DNA from: Alphaproteobacteria bacterium
GTDB taxonomy: Bacteria > Pseudomonadota > Alphaproteobacteria > Puniceispirillales > Puniceispirillaceae
DNA length: 64,000 bases
Assembly: GCA_016780765.1 (NCBI GenBank)
Contig: JADHLH010000002.1
Span: 1-64,000 of the forward strand
Reading direction: 5' to 3'
Every line of letters begins with the position of its first letter. Within the stretch, counting starts at the first letter, position 1. The notes under the pieces were generated by a model. That model had not been told where the DNA came from. It saw only the letters and a program-made list of their open reading frames with translations, and made no database searches. A program made the position numbers and the translations under genes. This document shows positions 43,446 through 52,980 of the stretch, piece after piece.

Positions 43446-44546
43446 ATGTTGGATGGCTCCGACCCTTTTGTGTGTTTTCGCAATGTGCAAAAAAGCTATG
43501 ATGGCGAAACACTTGTCGTCAAAAACCTGAACCTCGAAATCGAGTCTGGCGAATTTGTGACCATGCTCGGGCCGTCCGGCTCGGGCAAGACGACCTGTCT
43601 TATGATGCTGGCCGGCTTTGAGACAGCGACGCATGGTGAAATTGAACTTGGCGGCAAGCCGATCAACAATATCCCGCCGCACAAGCGCGGCATCGGCATG
43701 GTCTTTCAGAACTATGCGCTGTTTCCGCATATGACGGTGGCAGAAAACCTGACCTTTCCATTGAAAGTGCGCGGCATGTCATCCGGCGAGATCGACGAGA
43801 AAGTCGGCCGCGCGCTGGACATGGTGCAGATGCGTTTCTTTGCCGATCGCAAGCCGGCGCAACTGTCCGGTGGTCAGCAACAGCGGATTGCACTGGCCCG
43901 CGCGCTGGTGTTTGAGCCTGAACTGGTGCTGATGGACGAGCCGCTTGGCGCGCTTGATAAACAGCTCCGCGAGCATATGCAGTACGAAATCAAGCATATC
44001 CACGAAAATCTCGGTGTTACCGTTGTCTATGTGACACACGACCAGTCGGAAGCGCTGACCATGTCGAATCGTATTGCCGTATTCGATGATGGCGTAATCC
44101 AGCAGCTTGCCGACCCGGTGACCCTGTATGAAAAGCCTGAAAACGCCTTCGTTGCCCAGTTTATTGGTGAGAACAACACCCTTGCCGGCACCGTGACCAG
44201 CCTGTCTGGTGGCGTGGCCTCGGTAACGCTTGATTCGGGCGATGCGGTCAAGGCGCTGGCGATCAACACCGATGGCAAGGGCAGTGCCACACAGTTGTCG
44301 GTCCGTCCGGAACGCTGTGTCGTCACACCAAAGAAAAAGGCCGGTCTCAGCTCATTGAAGGGGCGGATCGAGGAACTGATTTATCTTGGCGATCATATCC
44401 GTTGCCGTATGACAGTTGCAGGGAATGACGAGTTTATTGTGAAAGTGCCGAACACGGCCGACCAGCTTGGTCTGCAAATCGGCGCCGAACCTTACGTTGG
44501 CTGGCAGACAGATGACTGCCGCGCCCTTGACGTAAAGGATGCGTGA
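43446..44546 (+). CDS. potA: ABC importer ATPase, spermidine/putrescine (PotA) type
   Basis: This 366-residue ATPase has Walker A at 42-50 (GPSGSGKTT), signature LSGGQQQRIALARAL and Walker B LVLMDEPLGALD. A C-terminal TOBE domain begins about residue 240. It energises the permeases at 45876 and 47127. In-frame starts exist at 43413 and 43419, but ATG 43446 is the most family-like and has only a weak AATGGA site. The polyamine label reflects family; creatine or another cation is possible given the neighbouring creatinase. Confidence 0.83.
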   Translation: MLDGSDPFVCFRNVQKSYDGETLVVKNLNLEIESGEFVTMLGPSGSGKTTCLMMLAGFETATHGEIELGGKPINNIPPHKRGIGMVFQNYALFPHMTVAENLTFPLKVRGMSSGEIDEKVGRALDMVQMRFFADRKPAQLSGGQQQRIALARALVFEPELVLMDEPLGALDKQLREHMQYEIKHIHENLGVTVVYVTHDQSEALTMSNRIAVFDDGVIQQLADPVTLYEKPENAFVAQFIGENNTLAGTVTSLSGGVASVTLDSGDAVKALAINTDGKGSATQLSVRPERCVVTPKKKAGLSSLKGRIEELIYLGDHIRCRMTVAGNDEFIVKVPNTADQLGLQIGAEPYVGWQTDDCRALDVKDA

Positions 44547-44707
44547 CCATTTTCCGTGCGGATAATTTTTGTCCTTTGGGATGATTGGGTCCGCGGGAGA
44601 GGAGCCGACAACTGAATTTGGCAAGATGGCCAAATCGGGTGCTGCACGTGGCGGTACCCTGCAAGGAGCGTCTTCTGGCGCAAAACAAGAGTAGGGAGAA
44701 AGACAAC

Positions 44708-45799
44708 ATGTCTGGATTGACAAAGAAATTTGTTGCTCTCGCGGGCTTGTCTGCATTCGTTGCGGGCAATGCCGTCGCAGCCGAACTCACGGTTGTGTCA
44801 TGGGGCGGTGCATACACCAAATCGCAGGTCGAGGCCTATCACAAGCCGTGGATGGCTCAGACCGGCCACACCATCATCTCCGAGGACTATGGAGGAGGTA
44901 TTGCCGAGATCAAGGCGCAGGTGGATTCGGGTAACGTGACATGGGACGTCGTTGACGTTGAATTGTCGGACGCTATCCGCGCCTGTGATGAAGGCCTTCT
45001 GGAAGAAATCGACCACAGCACGCTGCCGCCCGCGCCGGATGGCACGCCTGCAGCTGATGATTTCCTTCCCGGGACACTTCATGACTGCGCTGTCGCGAGT
45101 ATCGTGTGGTCGTCGGTCTATGTCTACGATACCAGCAAGGTTCGTAACTGGAACGTGCCAAAGACCATGGGCGACTTCTTCGATACCAACGCATATCCCG
45201 GCAAGCGCGGTATGCGTAAGTCACCGAAAGTCACCATGGAATTCGCCTTGATCGCCGATGGCGTTCCGGTCAGTGAAGTCTATGATGTGCTGGGCACGGA
45301 AGAAGGTATTGAGCGTGCATTTGCCAAGCTTGATACCATCAAGGATGACGTGATCTGGTGGGAAGCTGGCGCCCAGCCGGCACAGCTTCTGGCTGATGGC
45401 GAGGTGATCTTCACCACCGCATGGAATGGCCGTGTCTTCAACGCTGTGGCCGCTGAAGACCAAAGCTTTGAAATGGTATGGGACGGTCAGATCTATGACC
45501 TTGACCTGTGGGTGATCCCGAAGGGCTCGAAGAATGTTGAGGCGGCACTTGATTTCGTTCGTTTCTCGACAGCGACCGAGCAGCTTGCCAATCAGGCTTC
45601 GTGGATTTCCTATGGTCCGGCACGTGCATCATCGGTTCCGTTGATCGGCACCTATCACGACAATCCGGCGATCAAGATGGCCGACCACATGCCGACAGCA
45701 CCTGGCAACTTTGCCAACGCGCTGCAGAACGACTTTGAGTTCTGGGCCGACAATCAGGACGACCTGAACGAGCGTTTCAACGCTTGGCTGGCACAATAA
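44708..45799 (+). CDS. potD: ABC importer binding protein, spermidine/putrescine (PotD) type
   Basis: This 363-residue periplasmic binding protein has a signal peptide cut after GNAVA (about residue 24). The mature start ELTVVSWGGAYTKSQ is typical of the PotD-like family 1 of extracellular solute-binding proteins. AGGGAGAAAG precedes ATG 44708; the longer frame from 44585 is not credible. It is followed by a terminator-like hairpin before the permease genes. The substrate may be a polyamine, opine or guanidino compound. Confidence 0.85.
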   Translation: MSGLTKKFVALAGLSAFVAGNAVAAELTVVSWGGAYTKSQVEAYHKPWMAQTGHTIISEDYGGGIAEIKAQVDSGNVTWDVVDVELSDAIRACDEGLLEEIDHSTLPPAPDGTPAADDFLPGTLHDCAVASIVWSSVYVYDTSKVRNWNVPKTMGDFFDTNAYPGKRGMRKSPKVTMEFALIADGVPVSEVYDVLGTEEGIERAFAKLDTIKDDVIWWEAGAQPAQLLADGEVIFTTAWNGRVFNAVAAEDQSFEMVWDGQIYDLDLWVIPKGSKNVEAALDFVRFSTATEQLANQASWISYGPARASSVPLIGTYHDNPAIKMADHMPTAPGNFANALQNDFEFWADNQDDLNERFNAWLAQ

Positions 45800-45807
45800 A
45801 ATCAATC

Positions 45808-45841
45808 GGTCACCCTGCTTGCGGGGTGGCCGTTTCTGTTT
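45808..45841 (+). terminator. Terminator-like hairpin between potD and potB
   Basis: GGTCACCCT (45808-45816) pairs with GGGGTGGCC (45823-45831), including G-U pairs, around GCTTGC. GTTTCTGTTTTG follows. It lies in the operon between the binding-protein and permease genes, as in the Liv operon. Confidence 0.65.
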
Positions 45842-45875
45842 TGTCCATAAGATGTTCCCGTTTTCTGAGGCATAG

Positions 45876-47123
45876 ATGAACGCAACGCAGCCCATCACTG
45901 CGGCGGACGGCACGCCACTAAAGAAGAAACTCGCGCAAGCGATGTTTCGCAGCAAGCTTCGTGCCGCCGGGCTGGTGGCACCGCTTCTGGCATTTGTGCT
46001 GGCCAGCTTCATCTTTCCGATCTTTGCCCTAATGTGGCAAGGCGTTCACAATAATACGTTTGAACGGCTGATGCCCAATTTGACTGAAGAATTGCGGGTC
46101 TGGGACGGGCTCAGCGAACCCACCGAGGAGATGTATACGCTGCTGGTAGCCGATCTGCGCCAGAACCGTGCCGACAAGACCATTGGCCGGGTTGCATCGC
46201 GTGTGAATCAGGAACTGGCGGGCACGCGCTCGCTGTTCACCTCGACCGCGCGCAAGGCCGCAAAACTGGAGCCGCCATATAGGGATGCTCTGATCAAGAC
46301 CAAGAAAAAATGGGGCGAGATCAAGGTCTGGCAGGCAATGAAGCTGACCAACCAGAGCCTGACGCCCGGTTTTTACGCAACCTCGCTTGACGCTGTCTAC
46401 ACCGTTGATCAGGGCTTCATCATGAAAGAGGAAAAGCGGCAGATTTATACCAAGCTGTTTATCCGCACACTGATGATCTCCGGGTCGGTCATGCTGCTGT
46501 GTCTGCTGCTTGGCTATCCGGTGGCCTATCTTCTGGCGACGCTGCCGCTGAAATATTCCAATCTGCTGATGATCATGGTGCTGCTGCCGTTCTGGACATC
46601 GCTTCTGGTGCGGACAACGGCATGGATCGCCATTCTGCAGTCACAGGGGGTGGTCAATGACATCCTTGTCTGGGTGGGCATCGCCGCCGACGACAGCCGA
46701 TTTTCGCTGATCTACAACATGACCGGTACGATCATCGCGATGACGCATATTCTGCTGCCCTTCATGATCCTGCCACTGTATTCGGTGATGAAAACAATTC
46801 CGCCATCCTATATGCGGGCCGCGCGTTCGCTGGGCGCAACGCCGACACGCGCCTTCATCAAGGTGTATGTGCCGCAGACGATCCCGGGCATGGGGGCTGG
46901 CGGGCTGCTGGTGTTCATTCTGGCGATCGGTTACTACATCACTCCGGCGCTTGTTGGTGGTCAGGATGGGCAGTTGATCTCAAACATGATTGCCTATCAT
47001 ATGCAGAAATCGCTGAACTGGTCGCTGGCCGCGGCGCTTGGCGGCATTCTGCTTGGTGGTGTTCTGATCCTGTACTGGGCGTATGACCGTATCATCGGCA
47101 TCGACAACATGAAGCTGGGATAG
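45876..47123 (+). CDS. potB: ABC importer permease, PotB type
   Basis: This 415-residue inner-membrane permease has the EAA-like coupling loop AARSLGATPTRAFIKVYVP near residue 315. Between the first helix (about 30-52) and the second (about 198) lies an unusually long polar stretch of some 140 residues, predicted periplasmic and lysine-rich, absent in ordinary PotB. GAGGC precedes ATG 45876. It is encoded 3 bases before its partner permease. Confidence 0.83.
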   Translation: MNATQPITAADGTPLKKKLAQAMFRSKLRAAGLVAPLLAFVLASFIFPIFALMWQGVHNNTFERLMPNLTEELRVWDGLSEPTEEMYTLLVADLRQNRADKTIGRVASRVNQELAGTRSLFTSTARKAAKLEPPYRDALIKTKKKWGEIKVWQAMKLTNQSLTPGFYATSLDAVYTVDQGFIMKEEKRQIYTKLFIRTLMISGSVMLLCLLLGYPVAYLLATLPLKYSNLLMIMVLLPFWTSLLVRTTAWIAILQSQGVVNDILVWVGIAADDSRFSLIYNMTGTIIAMTHILLPFMILPLYSVMKTIPPSYMRAARSLGATPTRAFIKVYVPQTIPGMGAGGLLVFILAIGYYITPALVGGQDGQLISNMIAYHMQKSLNWSLAAALGGILLGGVLILYWAYDRIIGIDNMKLG

Positions 47124-47126
47124 GAC

Positions 47127-48041
47127 ATGGCACAGCTACCACCCTATACAACGACCGGTGAACGGGTTTGGCATTACAGCTTTCGGGTCATCTGCGGCCT
47201 GATCTTTCTGTTCCTGATCCTGCCGGTTCTGATCGTTCTGCCGCTGTCCTTCAATGTAGAGCCCTATTTCAGCTTTACACCCGGAATGCTGGCGTTTGAT
47301 CCCGAGGCCTATTCACTGCGCTGGTACAAGGACATCTTCCGCAATGGCATGGCGGCACCTGATGCCCCGCTCAGTCTTGCCTGGTTTGCCGATGCCTGGA
47401 ACAACGCGCAATGGATGCGCGCCATCCGCAACAGCTTTTTCATCGGCATCTGCGCCATGTTGTTGTCGACAGCACTTGGCACGCTCGCCGCCATTGGCCT
47501 CAGCCGGTCAGAAATGCCCTATCGGCGGCTGATCATGTCGATCCTGATTTCGCCGATGATTGTGCCGCTGGTGATCACTGCGGCCGGCATGTTTTTCTTC
47601 TATTCGAAGATTCAGCTCAGCCAGACCTATTTGGGCGTGATCATGGCGCATGCCATTCTTGGCACCCCTTTTGTAATCATTACCGTAACAGCAACGCTTG
47701 TCGGGTTTGACAAATCTCTGGTGCGGGCAGCGAACTCGCTGGGGGCCGGGCCGATCCAGACCTTTTTCAAGATCCAGATGCCACTGATCATTCCGGGGGT
47801 GATTTCAGGGGGGCTGTTTGCCTTCATCACCTCTTTTGACGAGGTTGTGGCGGTGCTGTTCCTGGCCAGTCCCGAACAGCGCACGATTCCGCGCCAGATG
47901 TGGTCTGGTATACGTGAGCAGATCAGCCCGACCATTCTGGCTGTGGCCACGCTTCTTGTGCTGCTTTCGATCATCCTTCTGACAGTGATTGAATTGCTGC
48001 GTCGGCGGTCTGAACGCCTGCGAGGTGTTACCCCGTCGTGA
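47127..48041 (+). CDS. potC: ABC importer permease, PotC type
   Basis: This 304-residue permease has six helices and the coupling loop AANSLGAGPIQTFFKIQMP near residue 200. Its order after potB completes the importer potA-D-B-C. GGGATAGG precedes ATG 47127. It ends in a GTGA overlap with an EamA permease, so the two are translationally coupled. Confidence 0.85.
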   Translation: MAQLPPYTTTGERVWHYSFRVICGLIFLFLILPVLIVLPLSFNVEPYFSFTPGMLAFDPEAYSLRWYKDIFRNGMAAPDAPLSLAWFADAWNNAQWMRAIRNSFFIGICAMLLSTALGTLAAIGLSRSEMPYRRLIMSILISPMIVPLVITAAGMFFFYSKIQLSQTYLGVIMAHAILGTPFVIITVTATLVGFDKSLVRAANSLGAGPIQTFFKIQMPLIIPGVISGGLFAFITSFDEVVAVLFLASPEQRTIPRQMWSGIREQISPTILAVATLLVLLSIILLTVIELLRRRSERLRGVTPS

Positions 48042-48928
48042 CACGTCTCTGGAACAGCCCGCATTTTACCCTGACAATGGCAATGTGGATGTGGGCGGGT
48101 CACACGATTGCGGCGCGTCTGTCGGTTGGCGAAATGTCGCCGATGACGATGATGGGACTGCGCTGGATGTCCTGTCTGCTGATCCTGATTTTCATTTTTC
48201 GGCGCCAGATGGTGGCAGTATGGCCGCAGGTCCGCGCCCGCATCGGCTGGGTGTTGATGATGGGCGGGTTCGGCATGGCCGGATTTACCTTTTTCTTTAT
48301 TCTTGCCGCGCAGCACACGACAGCTGTCAATCTGGGGATTACACAAAGCGCGGTGCCGGCCATTGTCATGCTGATGAGCCTTGCTGTCTTCGGCACGCGC
48401 ATTGGCAAGATCCAGATCATCGGACTGGCTGTGTCGCTTGTCGGGGTTACAGTGCTGGTCACTGGCGGGTCATGGCAGGCGTTGCGCGGACTGACCTTCA
48501 ATCCCGGTGATGTCCTGATGCTGGTGGCGTGTGTCTGTTATGCCGGTTACACCGTCGGGCTTGGCAAGCGGATCGAGATGTCACCAGCGCTCATGCTCAG
48601 CTTTTTTGCCATTCCGGCGACGATGGTGTTCGCGGTGTTCATGGGCGTGGAATTCTGGCGCGGTACGATGATCCTGCCAGGGGCAAAAGGGCTGGCAATC
48701 GTTGCCTATTGCGCCATTTTCCCGTCGATGCTGGCACAGATCTTCTTTATGCGCGGTGTTGAACTTGCCGGGGCCAACCGGTCCGGGTTCTATTTGAACC
48801 TGATCCCGGTATTTTCAGCCCTGATGGCGGTATTTTTTCTTTCCGAGACACTTTATCTTTACCATGGCCTGTCAATGGCTATGGTGCTGGGAGGCATTTA
48901 TCTGGCGGAAAAGCACAAGCCGGGATGA
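48038..48928 (+). CDS. EamA/DMT-family permease coupled to the pot operon
   Basis: This 296-residue EamA permease has about ten helices in two repeats (the first ends near residue 135, the second spans about 155-290). The GTG start overlaps the potC stop (GTGA), so its synthesis is tied to the importer. An exporter joined to an importer suggests efflux of a product or surplus of the imported compound. The substrate is unknown. Confidence 0.8.
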   Translation: MTRLWNSPHFTLTMAMWMWAGHTIAARLSVGEMSPMTMMGLRWMSCLLILIFIFRRQMVAVWPQVRARIGWVLMMGGFGMAGFTFFFILAAQHTTAVNLGITQSAVPAIVMLMSLAVFGTRIGKIQIIGLAVSLVGVTVLVTGGSWQALRGLTFNPGDVLMLVACVCYAGYTVGLGKRIEMSPALMLSFFAIPATMVFAVFMGVEFWRGTMILPGAKGLAIVAYCAIFPSMLAQIFFMRGVELAGANRSGFYLNLIPVFSALMAVFFLSETLYLYHGLSMAMVLGGIYLAEKHKPG

Positions 48929-48977
48929 GTGAACACAGCGGATACTAACCGATATCTAAATTACGAATGAAGGCAGA

Positions 48978-50429
48978 ATGACGATGATCGACAAGCGCAA
49001 TCACTATATCGACGGTGCGTGGGTGGCCGCGCAGGGCGGCGCAGATTTTCCGGTTTTCAATCCGGCAACCGAAGAGCCGTTCGCCACGATCTCGCTTGGC
49101 AGTAAAGCTGATACCGAAGCTGCCATCATGGCGGCGCGCGCGGCTTTCCCTGCCTGGTCGGCCACAACACCCGAAATGCGCGGTGATGTGCTGAAGCGGA
49201 TCCTTGCTGCCTATGAAGCACGCACCGAAGACATGGCCAAAGCCATCTCCACCGAAATGGGTGCGCCGATCGATATGTCGATAGCGGATCAGGCTGCATC
49301 AGGCCGCGGGCATCTGAAGGCGTTCATCCGCGCGCTTGATGCGTTTGAATGGACGCGTCCGAACCGTCCCGGCATCGAAGGCCAGGACCTGGTGCATGAA
49401 GCTGCCGGTGTGGCTGCGCTGATTACCCCCTGGAATTGGCCGATGAATCAGGTTGTTCTGAAGGTGGGTGCGGCGCTGGCGGCCGGGTGCACCATGGTGT
49501 TGAAACCGTCCGAAATTGCCCCGATGTCCAGCATTGTCTTTGCCGAAATCATGGATGAAGCCGATGTCCCTGCCGGCGTCTTCAACATGGTCAATGGTGA
49601 CGGTGTGGGCGTTGGCAGCATTCTGTCAGCGCATCCGCAGATTGACGTGGTGTCATTCACCGGATCGACGCGTGCCGGCATTCTGATCAGCAAGGCCGCT
49701 GCCGATACGGTAAAGACGGTGTCGCTGGAACTTGGCGGCAAGTCACCGAATCTGGTCTTTGCCGACAGTGATCTTGATGCAGCGGTTGCGCGCGGCACCA
49801 GCTTCTGTTTCGCCAATACCGGACAGTCCTGCAACGCGGCAACGCGCATGTTGGTTGAACGCAGCGCCTATGAACGTGCAGTGGAAGTGGCAAAGGCTAC
49901 GGCCGAGGCGACCAGCGTTGACATGCCTGACAAGCCGGGCAATCACATCGGGCCGCTTGTGTCGCAAGCACAGTTCGACAAGGTTCAAAAGCTGATCCAG
50001 ACCGGTATCGATGAGGGTGCGCGGCTCGTCGCCGGTGGCACAGGCCGACCCGAAGGGCTGAACCGCGGGTGGTTTGCAAGGCCAACCGTCTTTGCCGATG
50101 CGACACCCGACATGACCATCATGCGTGAGGAAATCTTTGGTCCCGTATTGGCGATGATGCCGTTTGATACCGAGGATGAGGCGATTGCGCTGGCGAATGA
50201 CACGCCTTATGGCCTTGCTGCCTATATCCAGACGGGCAGCACTGATCGGGCGCGCCGGGTGGCATCAAAGCTGCGCGCCGGCATGATTCAGGTGAACGGG
50301 GCGCATCGCGCGTCGGGGATGCCTTTTGGCGGGTACAAACAATCAGGGGTTGGCCGCGAGGGTGGTGCCTTCGGCATCGAAGAGTTTCTTGAGGTGAAGA
50401 CTGTCAGCGGCATTGTTGAGGCGGGTTGA
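48978..50429 (+). CDS. NAD(P)-dependent aldehyde dehydrogenase
   Basis: This 483-residue member of the ALDH superfamily has the catalytic cysteine in NTGQSCNAATR (about residue 284) and the general base glutamate in LELGGKSP (about 250). The N-anchor motif is TPWNWPMNQ near residue 152, and the late EEIFGPVL block is present. It oxidises an aldehyde to an acid. Location after a polyamine-type importer fits aminobutyraldehyde or betaine-aldehyde-like substrates, an inference only. AAGG is 6 bases before ATG 48978. Confidence 0.85.
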   Translation: MTMIDKRNHYIDGAWVAAQGGADFPVFNPATEEPFATISLGSKADTEAAIMAARAAFPAWSATTPEMRGDVLKRILAAYEARTEDMAKAISTEMGAPIDMSIADQAASGRGHLKAFIRALDAFEWTRPNRPGIEGQDLVHEAAGVAALITPWNWPMNQVVLKVGAALAAGCTMVLKPSEIAPMSSIVFAEIMDEADVPAGVFNMVNGDGVGVGSILSAHPQIDVVSFTGSTRAGILISKAAADTVKTVSLELGGKSPNLVFADSDLDAAVARGTSFCFANTGQSCNAATRMLVERSAYERAVEVAKATAEATSVDMPDKPGNHIGPLVSQAQFDKVQKLIQTGIDEGARLVAGGTGRPEGLNRGWFARPTVFADATPDMTIMREEIFGPVLAMMPFDTEDEAIALANDTPYGLAAYIQTGSTDRARRVASKLRAGMIQVNGAHRASGMPFGGYKQSGVGREGGAFGIEEFLEVKTVSGIVEAG

Positions 50430-50571
50430 CGCAACCCTCCAGCAGCATCGCTTGCATCATTCTCGAAACCGCCGATGAGCACAATGTCGGCGCGGTTGCT
50501 GACTGGCAAGCTTGGCAGAGTGAAGGTCGGAAGATCGGAAAGTCAGCGTCGCAGGGTCTTGGAGGGGCAGT

Positions 50572-51225
50572 ATGACGGGTGATGAGAGAGACCGCGGGAC
50601 AGAACTGCTGAAAGGTGCCTATGCGCTGGACAAGCCGGATGACCACCGGGATTTCTACCGCGAATTTGCTGCCCATTATGACCGAAGCTTTGCTGGTGCG
50701 CTGGGCTATATCTATCCGGTGGCCATCGCCGATGCCATTGGTGCGGCGCGTTTGGCGGACGGGCCTGTTCTGGATGTCGGGTGCGGCACCGGTCTTGTGG
50801 CCGAGGCGATCCACAAGCTACGACCGGACCTGGTCATTCACGGTGTCGATCTGTCGCCAGACATGCTGGACAAGGCGCGCGGCAAGGGGCATTACGACGC
50901 CCTGTTTGAAGCTGATCTGACAGCTGATATCAGCTACCTTGCTGGCGGCTACGCAGCGCTGGTCAGTGCAGGGACATTCACCCTCGGTCATCTGGGCCCG
51001 GAACCACTTTCACCGCTGCTGGAACAGTGTCTGCCCGGCGCGATGGCGATCATCGGTGTCAATCGTCAGCATTTTGAAGCCGAAGGTTTCGAGGCTGTGC
51101 TGACCAATCTGCGTGATGAGGGGCGTATTTCATCGCCGCAGCTGAACGAGGTTCAGATTTTTGACGGGCGCGATGCCGACCATTCGGGCGATACCGCCTT
51201 TGTCCTGCAATTTACCGTGGGATAG
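50572..51225 (+). CDS. Class-I SAM-dependent methyltransferase
   Basis: This 217-residue Rossmann-fold methyltransferase has motif I LDVGCGTGLVAEAI near residue 65 and the acidic residue of motif II in GVDLSPDMLDKA. The acceptor is not identifiable. GGAGGGG immediately upstream gives a strong start at 50572. The 142-base gap before it holds nothing else that I recognise. Confidence 0.8.
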   Translation: MTGDERDRGTELLKGAYALDKPDDHRDFYREFAAHYDRSFAGALGYIYPVAIADAIGAARLADGPVLDVGCGTGLVAEAIHKLRPDLVIHGVDLSPDMLDKARGKGHYDALFEADLTADISYLAGGYAALVSAGTFTLGHLGPEPLSPLLEQCLPGAMAIIGVNRQHFEAEGFEAVLTNLRDEGRISSPQLNEVQIFDGRDADHSGDTAFVLQFTVG

Positions 51226-51269
51226 TTTTGCGGGTCAGGCACATCCCCGATGCGGTTGGGGGTCTGGTG

Positions 51270-51629
51270 TCATTCATCATCGCTGACAATGCTCATTGAC
51301 TGGCCATTGCGCATCGGAATTTCGGTGTAATCCTCAATATCTATGCCGTCGATACATCCCAGATTATAGCCATATTGCGGGGCACTGCGCCGCCAGTGAT
51401 GAGTATAGATCCCGCATGTCTTGCAGAAATAATGGCGCGCCGTATTGGTGTTCCATTGATACAGCGACAGGTTGGCCTCACCCGCGAAAATCCTGAAATC
51501 TTCCTTCTTGGCCGTTACCATCACCGCACCCTTGCGGCGGCAGATAGAGCAGTTGCAGCGGCGATATTCCTCAATCCCGCTATCGACTTCAAAGCGCACA
51601 GTGCCGCAATGGCATGACCCTGTTTGCAT
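51270..51629 (-). CDS. GFA-family zinc protein
   Basis: This 119-residue protein of the glutathione-dependent formaldehyde-activating family has a zinc-binding cysteine set: CHC near the N-terminus, CNCSIC around residue 27 and CKTCG around residue 70. Despite the family name most such proteins are uncharacterised. GGGGG precedes ATG 51629. It stands alone between a methyltransferase and an EamA gene, so no role follows from context. Confidence 0.78.
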   Translation of the reverse strand: MQTGSCHCGTVRFEVDSGIEEYRRCNCSICRRKGAVMVTAKKEDFRIFAGEANLSLYQWNTNTARHYFCKTCGIYTHHWRRSAPQYGYNLGCIDGIDIEDYTEIPMRNGQSMSIVSDDE

Positions 51630-51778
51630 CTAAACCCCCGTTTTTATGTCTTGGTTCGTCCGGCTTCGGCATAAGCGTCGCGCAGCAAATGCGCAAAGGC
51701 AAGATTTTGCGCTTTTTCCTGCGGTGATTTGCTGATAAGTGCGAATGGGATCATACCTAGATCAAATGAGGCGCGATG

Positions 51779-52819
51779 ATGACGGAATGGATGCAACGTC
51801 CGGTTATTGCGCTGCTGATGTTGGCTGCTGGTATGGCCTTCATTCCCCTGAATGACGCGCTTTTCAAACTGATGAGCGCGCGTCTGCCCCTTGCTGAAAT
51901 CACCTTTGTGCGCGGATTGATGACGATGGTCATTCTGGCGGTCGTCAGCAACGGATTTCGGGCCATGGCAAGCTTGTCGGCGGCTGAATTCTGGCAGTTC
52001 TTTGCGCGGGGGCTGTGCCTTGTCGTGGCGATGGTTCTGTTTTTCGTTGCGCTTGGCAGTTTGCCGTTGCCAACATGCGTTGCCATCTTCTTCATCTCGC
52101 CCTTGTTGATCACGCTGTTATCAGTTCCGTTTCTGGGTGAACGGATCGGCATTCATCGCAGTCTTTCGGTGCTTGCCGGCATGGGTGGCGTGTTGTTGAT
52201 CATCAAGCCCGGCACGGATGCGTTTCAACCCGAAACCCTGCTGGTTTTCGGGGCAGCGCTCTCCTATGCGCTTTTTCAGATCTGGACCCGACGCCTAAAG
52301 TCAGTTGGCAATCTGGAAGCCATGGTGACAGTCCAGCATGTGGCCTATGTTGCCGCTGCCACGCCGGCCCTGATCTATAATTTTCTTGCGCCCCTGCCGC
52401 CTTCTGGCAGTGCCACGCTTGATTTCATGCTGCGCGCGCCGACCATGCCGGGGCTGATCGACTGGCTGTTTATTGCGGCCTGCGCGGTGATGGTTTTGTT
52501 TTTGTCATGGGTCTCATCGAACGCCTATCGTGCGGTCGAGGCATCATTCATTGCGCCATTTGAATATGCTGCCATCCCGTTTGCCGTTATTTGGGGCATT
52601 CTGATCTGGCAAGACTGGCCGGATATGCTGGCATGGGCAGGGATGGGCCTGATTCTGGTGGGCGGTCTGTACACTGTCTATCGCGAACGCCAGCAGAACA
52701 CCACGGTGATGAGCGATACGCCCATGCCGGCGTCAACCGCAGCCGCGCATCCGCCTGAACAGGATATGCCGGGGCATGACGCATCCGGCGATGACAGTGG
52801 TCAGGATCAACCTCGATAG
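51779..52819 (+). CDS. EamA/DMT-family permease
   Basis: This 346-residue permease has ten helices in two EamA repeats, then a soluble tail of about 45 residues rich in proline, histidine and aspartate. The tail is unusual for the family. GAGG is better spaced for ATG 51779 than for ATG 51776. It is followed 11 bases after its stop by the longest tandem repeat in the window. The substrate is unknown. Confidence 0.8.
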   Translation: MTEWMQRPVIALLMLAAGMAFIPLNDALFKLMSARLPLAEITFVRGLMTMVILAVVSNGFRAMASLSAAEFWQFFARGLCLVVAMVLFFVALGSLPLPTCVAIFFISPLLITLLSVPFLGERIGIHRSLSVLAGMGGVLLIIKPGTDAFQPETLLVFGAALSYALFQIWTRRLKSVGNLEAMVTVQHVAYVAAATPALIYNFLAPLPPSGSATLDFMLRAPTMPGLIDWLFIAACAVMVLFLSWVSSNAYRAVEASFIAPFEYAAIPFAVIWGILIWQDWPDMLAWAGMGLILVGGLYTVYRERQQNTTVMSDTPMPASTAAAHPPEQDMPGHDASGDDSGQDQPR

Positions 52820-52830
52820 TTAGGTTCAAT

Positions 52831-52980
52831 CAGACTGGCCCAAACAGACTGGCCCAAACAGACTGGCCCAAACAGACTGGCCCAAACAGACTGGCCCAAA
52901 CAGAATGGTCCAAACAGAATGGTCCAATCAAACTGGTCCAATCAAACTGGTCCAAACAGACTGGTCCAAACAGACTGGCA
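52831..52980. repeat. 14-base tandem repeat, about 10.7 copies
   Basis: The unit CAGACTGGCCCAAA repeats from 52831. The first five copies are identical, later ones carry point variants (AATGG, GGTCC, CAAAC), and the last partial copy ends at the stop codon of ccmE (52981-52983). The gradient from identical to variant copies suggests recent expansion at the EamA end. It fills the space between convergent genes. Confidence 0.96.

Noticed and set aside
25474-52980. CRISPR array
   Set aside because: Units are in direct contact with no spacers, are under 21 bases, and no cas genes are present.
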